Program-made: the position numbers and the translations under genes
Notes under the pieces: generated by a model
What the model was told of the DNA's origin: nothing
Database searches by the model: none
What the model saw: the letters and a program-made list of their open reading frames with translations, nothing else
DNA from: Litoditis marina
Taxonomy: Eukaryota > Nematoda > Chromadorea > Rhabditida > Rhabditidae
Assembly (NCBI GenBank): GCA_964036275.1
Contig: OZ038438.1
Coordinates: 11,922,720 to 11,986,719 of the forward strand
DNA: 64,000 bases
Direction: 5' to 3'
Shown: positions 62,001-64,000 of the stretch, one piece after another
Layout: each line of letters starts with the position of its first letter
Position numbering within the stretch: position 1 is the stretch's first letter

Positions 62001-63557
62001 ATAGATATCAATAAGTTGGATGGAAAGAAACTTTCTTAAGTTGGACATTAAATAACCATCAAACACATCATGTCTGTAGTGTGAGAAACTTAGTGCGATT
62101 CACAACATGAGTATAACCACTACTACAGTGATACTAAAAAAGTAAAAAGTAAGATAGTGCATGGGGAACTGAGTTGAACAAACGGGTTGTTCCAATATTA
62201 TTGTGTTAGCGATGTAGAAATTGTAGTCGCACGCTCGATCCAAAATAGGATAGAGCAGCTTTTTGAGCAGCAAATTTGTTTTCCCTCAGAACATGTTTCT
62301 TGATTCAAGATAGTAGAGTTGACGGAGCAACGTGACAGAGCTACCAACGAAGTTTCTGTCGAACAGAACGAACTCGCGATCAGCAAGCAACAAGTTGTTC
62401 AACTAAGACTCGAAATGGCAGCTGTCGAGGAGAAAAACGAACAGGTACATACTTTTGGACTTTATTTTCTTAGTCCATGAGTCTTGAAGTTACAAATGAA
62501 TTCATTTTCATTCGGAAAAAAAATAAATTTGGTTACTAGCCCAAAATACACAGAATGATACTAGCAACTCAATAAGTAGCATGTCGTTGTGAAATGGTTC
62601 TCATTCTCTCTGGCACTTTCAAGTATTTCTACTCACTGTTTTCAGCTATCTGCTTTTCTCAAACAAAGCAAATCTAGAGAGGCCGATCAAAGGAGCAAGA
62701 TCACTCTCCTCACTAAGATTATGAAGAATAAGGACACCGAACTCGAAAAGGAAAGCTTCAAGGTGATGAGTTTGTATCGATGATTGTTGATAGAACACTA
62801 ACAAAAACAAAACTTAGGATTCAATGAGCTTGATCGCCTAATTTGCGCATCTAAGTGAATGATATCAGAAACCGCGCCACATTGCATTTACCGCGATCTA
62901 TAGTTTATGAGCCCGTCTAATAACTGGGGTAGAGCTCAAGTAGAAATCACCCGCTCTGCCTAACTTTTTGGAACTGAACATTTGGTTTGATATCACTTTG
63001 ACATAAAACTAGTTCAATGATAAATTCATGAACACATGAAACATAAAATAACTAATGAACCTAATTTTAGGCGCACAAGCTTTACCGCAGATGCAAGGAC
63101 CTGGAATCAAGAATCACTCAAATGGCGGATAATGTGTATGATTCAAGAAAGTTGGTTTTTCAGTGTTGGTTTGAAATATCTGTAAGTGATATGAATGAAT
63201 TAGACGTTCTTGCAGCTGAGTGTTAATGTGAGCAAGTTATAGGATTTCCTGACAAGTTATTTAGCTAAGCACTAAGCTTCGCTCTTTCTGAAGCGATCCT
63301 ACGAGTTTTTGCTATGACCGAAGCAATCTTATAGCTTACCCATCCAGTGTTTGTAGTTTGATCCCGTTACACTGGTCTTTCGAAATGATGGAGAGAGGAA
63401 AAATATAACACAGTATGTGGGTTCGTTGCGAGAACAGCGTATTTGTTTGAAAGTTTTTGTTGTACGTGCTTTCAGACTGGAACACGCGGCCTTGTCTCTG
63501 ATATCCGTTGTACAAAATGTCAAAGCAGACAACGAATTTCACCTCGAGAATGTTTGA
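52978..63557 (+). CDS. CFAP57: CFAP57-like WD40/coiled-coil ciliary protein, complete
   Basis: Twenty-one exons join in frame to 1,033 aa: 52978-53307, 53376-53492, 53935-54042, 54314-54444, 54749-54890, 55256-55344, 55598-55741, 56041-56479, 58532-58741, 59018-59084, 59237-59352, 59524-59583, 59808-59954, 60441-60596, 60751-60918, 61030-61146, 61700-61861, 62310-62444, 62646-62762, 63071-63135 and 63476-63557. Residues 1-700 are degenerate WD40 blades (ITSMCVSPDYSILAVGF, VTMAFGCSNGLIRLF, ILLIGHENGSVGYMDF). Residues 700-1033 are continuous coiled coil (NLIRELNQERNAISMETDR onward). WD40 followed by coiled coil fits CFAP57, an axonemal inner-dynein-arm/regulatory protein; CFAP43/44 have the same plan but are longer. 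The coiled coil is shorter than in CFAP57 of vertebrates. The start is fixed by in-frame stops upstream. Intron 8 has a GC donor and is filled with repeats. Confidence 0.72.
53657..53839. mobile_element. 183-bp MITE with 12-bp terminal inverted repeats
   Basis: AGGCGGCGTAGC (53657-53668) and GCTACGCCGCCT (53828-53839) are perfect inverted termini. The interior is AT-rich with several CTCATGAG-type palindromes. In an intron of the CFAP57-like gene. The target-site duplication is unclear, so the superfamily is not assigned. Confidence 0.65.
56552..56598. repeat. dispersed GCGC-palindrome repeat, copy 2
   Basis: ATCGCGCGGAGCGCGAAGCG then CTCTGCGTGAGTTGTCTTTGG, matching 34602-34648 with few changes. 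It opens the repeat-rich part of intron 8 of the CFAP57-like gene and is followed by GTGAAAATTTCAGCCAAATC, a type of sequence common in Helitron-like non-autonomous elements (inference). Confidence 0.55.
56783..56876. repeat. (CCCTCGT/CCCTCCT)n 7-bp minisatellite
   Basis: About 13 head-to-tail copies of CGTCCCT, shifting to CCTCCCT in the middle. The complementary strand carries regularly spaced GGG runs with 4-nt spacers and so could form a G-quadruplex. Confidence 0.9.
56900..57850. repeat. decaying ~140-bp tandem repeat with GGCGCC palindromes
   Basis: GGAAAAACTAC followed by GAACCGATTTAGCTGAAATT recurs at 56900 and 57040 (140-bp period). TTGGCGCC/GGCGCCAA clusters continue at roughly 57,000, 57,140, 57,290, 57,430, 57,570, 57,700 and 57,825, with increasing divergence. 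Probably the body of one transposable element or a satellite-like array inside intron 8 of the CFAP57-like gene. Confidence 0.7.
58084..58456. mobile_element. 373-bp fold-back element with 152-bp arms
   Basis: Arm 1 (58084-58235, starting AATTAGTAAAAAGTG) and arm 2 (58305-58456) are near-perfect reverse complements around a 69-bp loop. The few mismatches (for example CTCGACATC versus CTCGATATC) show low age. The similar open frames on opposite strands are consequences of the palindrome. It ends 75 bp before the acceptor of the next CFAP57-like exon. Confidence 0.9.
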
Positions 63558-64000
63558 TCTTATGTCTGAAGCGATTTTCTCTGTGTATTTCACATTCCCG
63601 TGCAACCTTTCTCACGTCATGACCAAGTTAACATTTGTTAATGAATTTATGCATAATTGCGGATAAGTACCTAAACAGTTCAAGTGATGTTGTACAAAAA
63701 CGCTGGAAAAATGAACACAACGAAAACACAGTGAAGTTATCGTTTCTTGCACATTATCTAGCGATCTATCGAGTCTAAAGTTTCAAGGACTACCTAAATA
63801 AGTATTTGGAAAGAACAAAAAGAGAAAGACCGTAGTATTATCCGTACGAATTCAGGTCTTGTTTCATAAATTGATGAATTCGACGTTATAATGTGAAATT
63901 GCAATAGAATACAATTCCACAAAAATAATAATGAAACCTCTGTTGAAAAAAAAACACGCAAAGTTATCCGAAGAAACCATAAACATGAGGTAAATCGAAT
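63558..64000. other. 3' flank of the CFAP57-like gene
   Basis: No gene or named repeat seen, and no consensus AATAAA; AATAAG and ATAATAATGAAA occur. The 3'-UTR of the CFAP57-like gene probably lies here. Confidence 0.4.

Noticed and set aside
1..64000. CRISPR arrays, operons with Shine-Dalgarno sites, prophage or plasmid features
   Set aside because: The window is intron-rich animal DNA; no regularly spaced direct repeats with unique spacers or bacterial gene organisation are present.

Overview
The window is animal nuclear DNA, not bacterial. The coding sequence is cut into dozens of short exons with GT-AG introns (T-rich ...TTTCAG acceptors, introns from about 45 bp to 2 kb). There are polyadenylation signals, (CT)n microsatellites, tRNA-derived SINEs, fold-back elements and a Penelope-like retroelement. 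The gene set (myosin XV, an axonemal WD40/coiled-coil CFAP protein, the ER ubiquitin ligase TMEM129, Ig-EGF and PAN membrane/secreted proteins) points to a bilaterian invertebrate with motile cilia. That excludes nematodes. A flatworm or other lophotrochozoan is plausible, but I cannot fix the phylum. All gene models were built by hand from splice sites, reading-frame continuity and family motifs.

Layout, all convincing genes on the + strand: (1) 0.96-2.8 kb, a small secreted protein with two PAN/apple-like domains. (2) 2.8-7.6 kb, no convincing gene. (3) 7.6-14.2 kb, two tandem paralogous type I membrane proteins (signal peptide, Ig, EGF, one TM segment, short tail) with identical intron phases; this is the architecture of neuregulin/vein-type ErbB ligands. 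(4) 16.1-20.5 kb, TMEM129. (5) 20.8-22.2 kb, fragments of an unrecognised gene. (6) 23.0-48.6 kb, a complete myosin XV (about 2,596 codons, 69 coding exons): motor, IQ, MyTH4, long disordered Met/Pro/Tyr-rich spacer, SH3, MyTH4, FERM. (7) 48.7-52.1 kb, intergenic DNA with a decayed GIY-YIG-first (Naiad-type) Penelope-like element, a UUCG-hairpin array and a structured 3' remnant. (8) 52.2-53.1 kb, a small unrecognised three-exon reading frame whose last exon overlaps, in another frame, the start of the next gene. (9) 53.0-63.6 kb, a complete CFAP57-like protein (about 1,033 aa). One of its introns is swollen by repeats.

The genes do not form a functional pathway. Myosin XV (actin protrusions) and the CFAP57-like gene (cilia) could both serve ciliated or sensory cells, but that is inference. 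The most interesting items are the paired Ig-EGF ligands, the overlapping small gene at 52.2-53.1 kb, the divergent active site of the myosin, the retroelement remnant with its hairpin array, and several perfect fold-back hairpins, one carrying a let-7-like seed.
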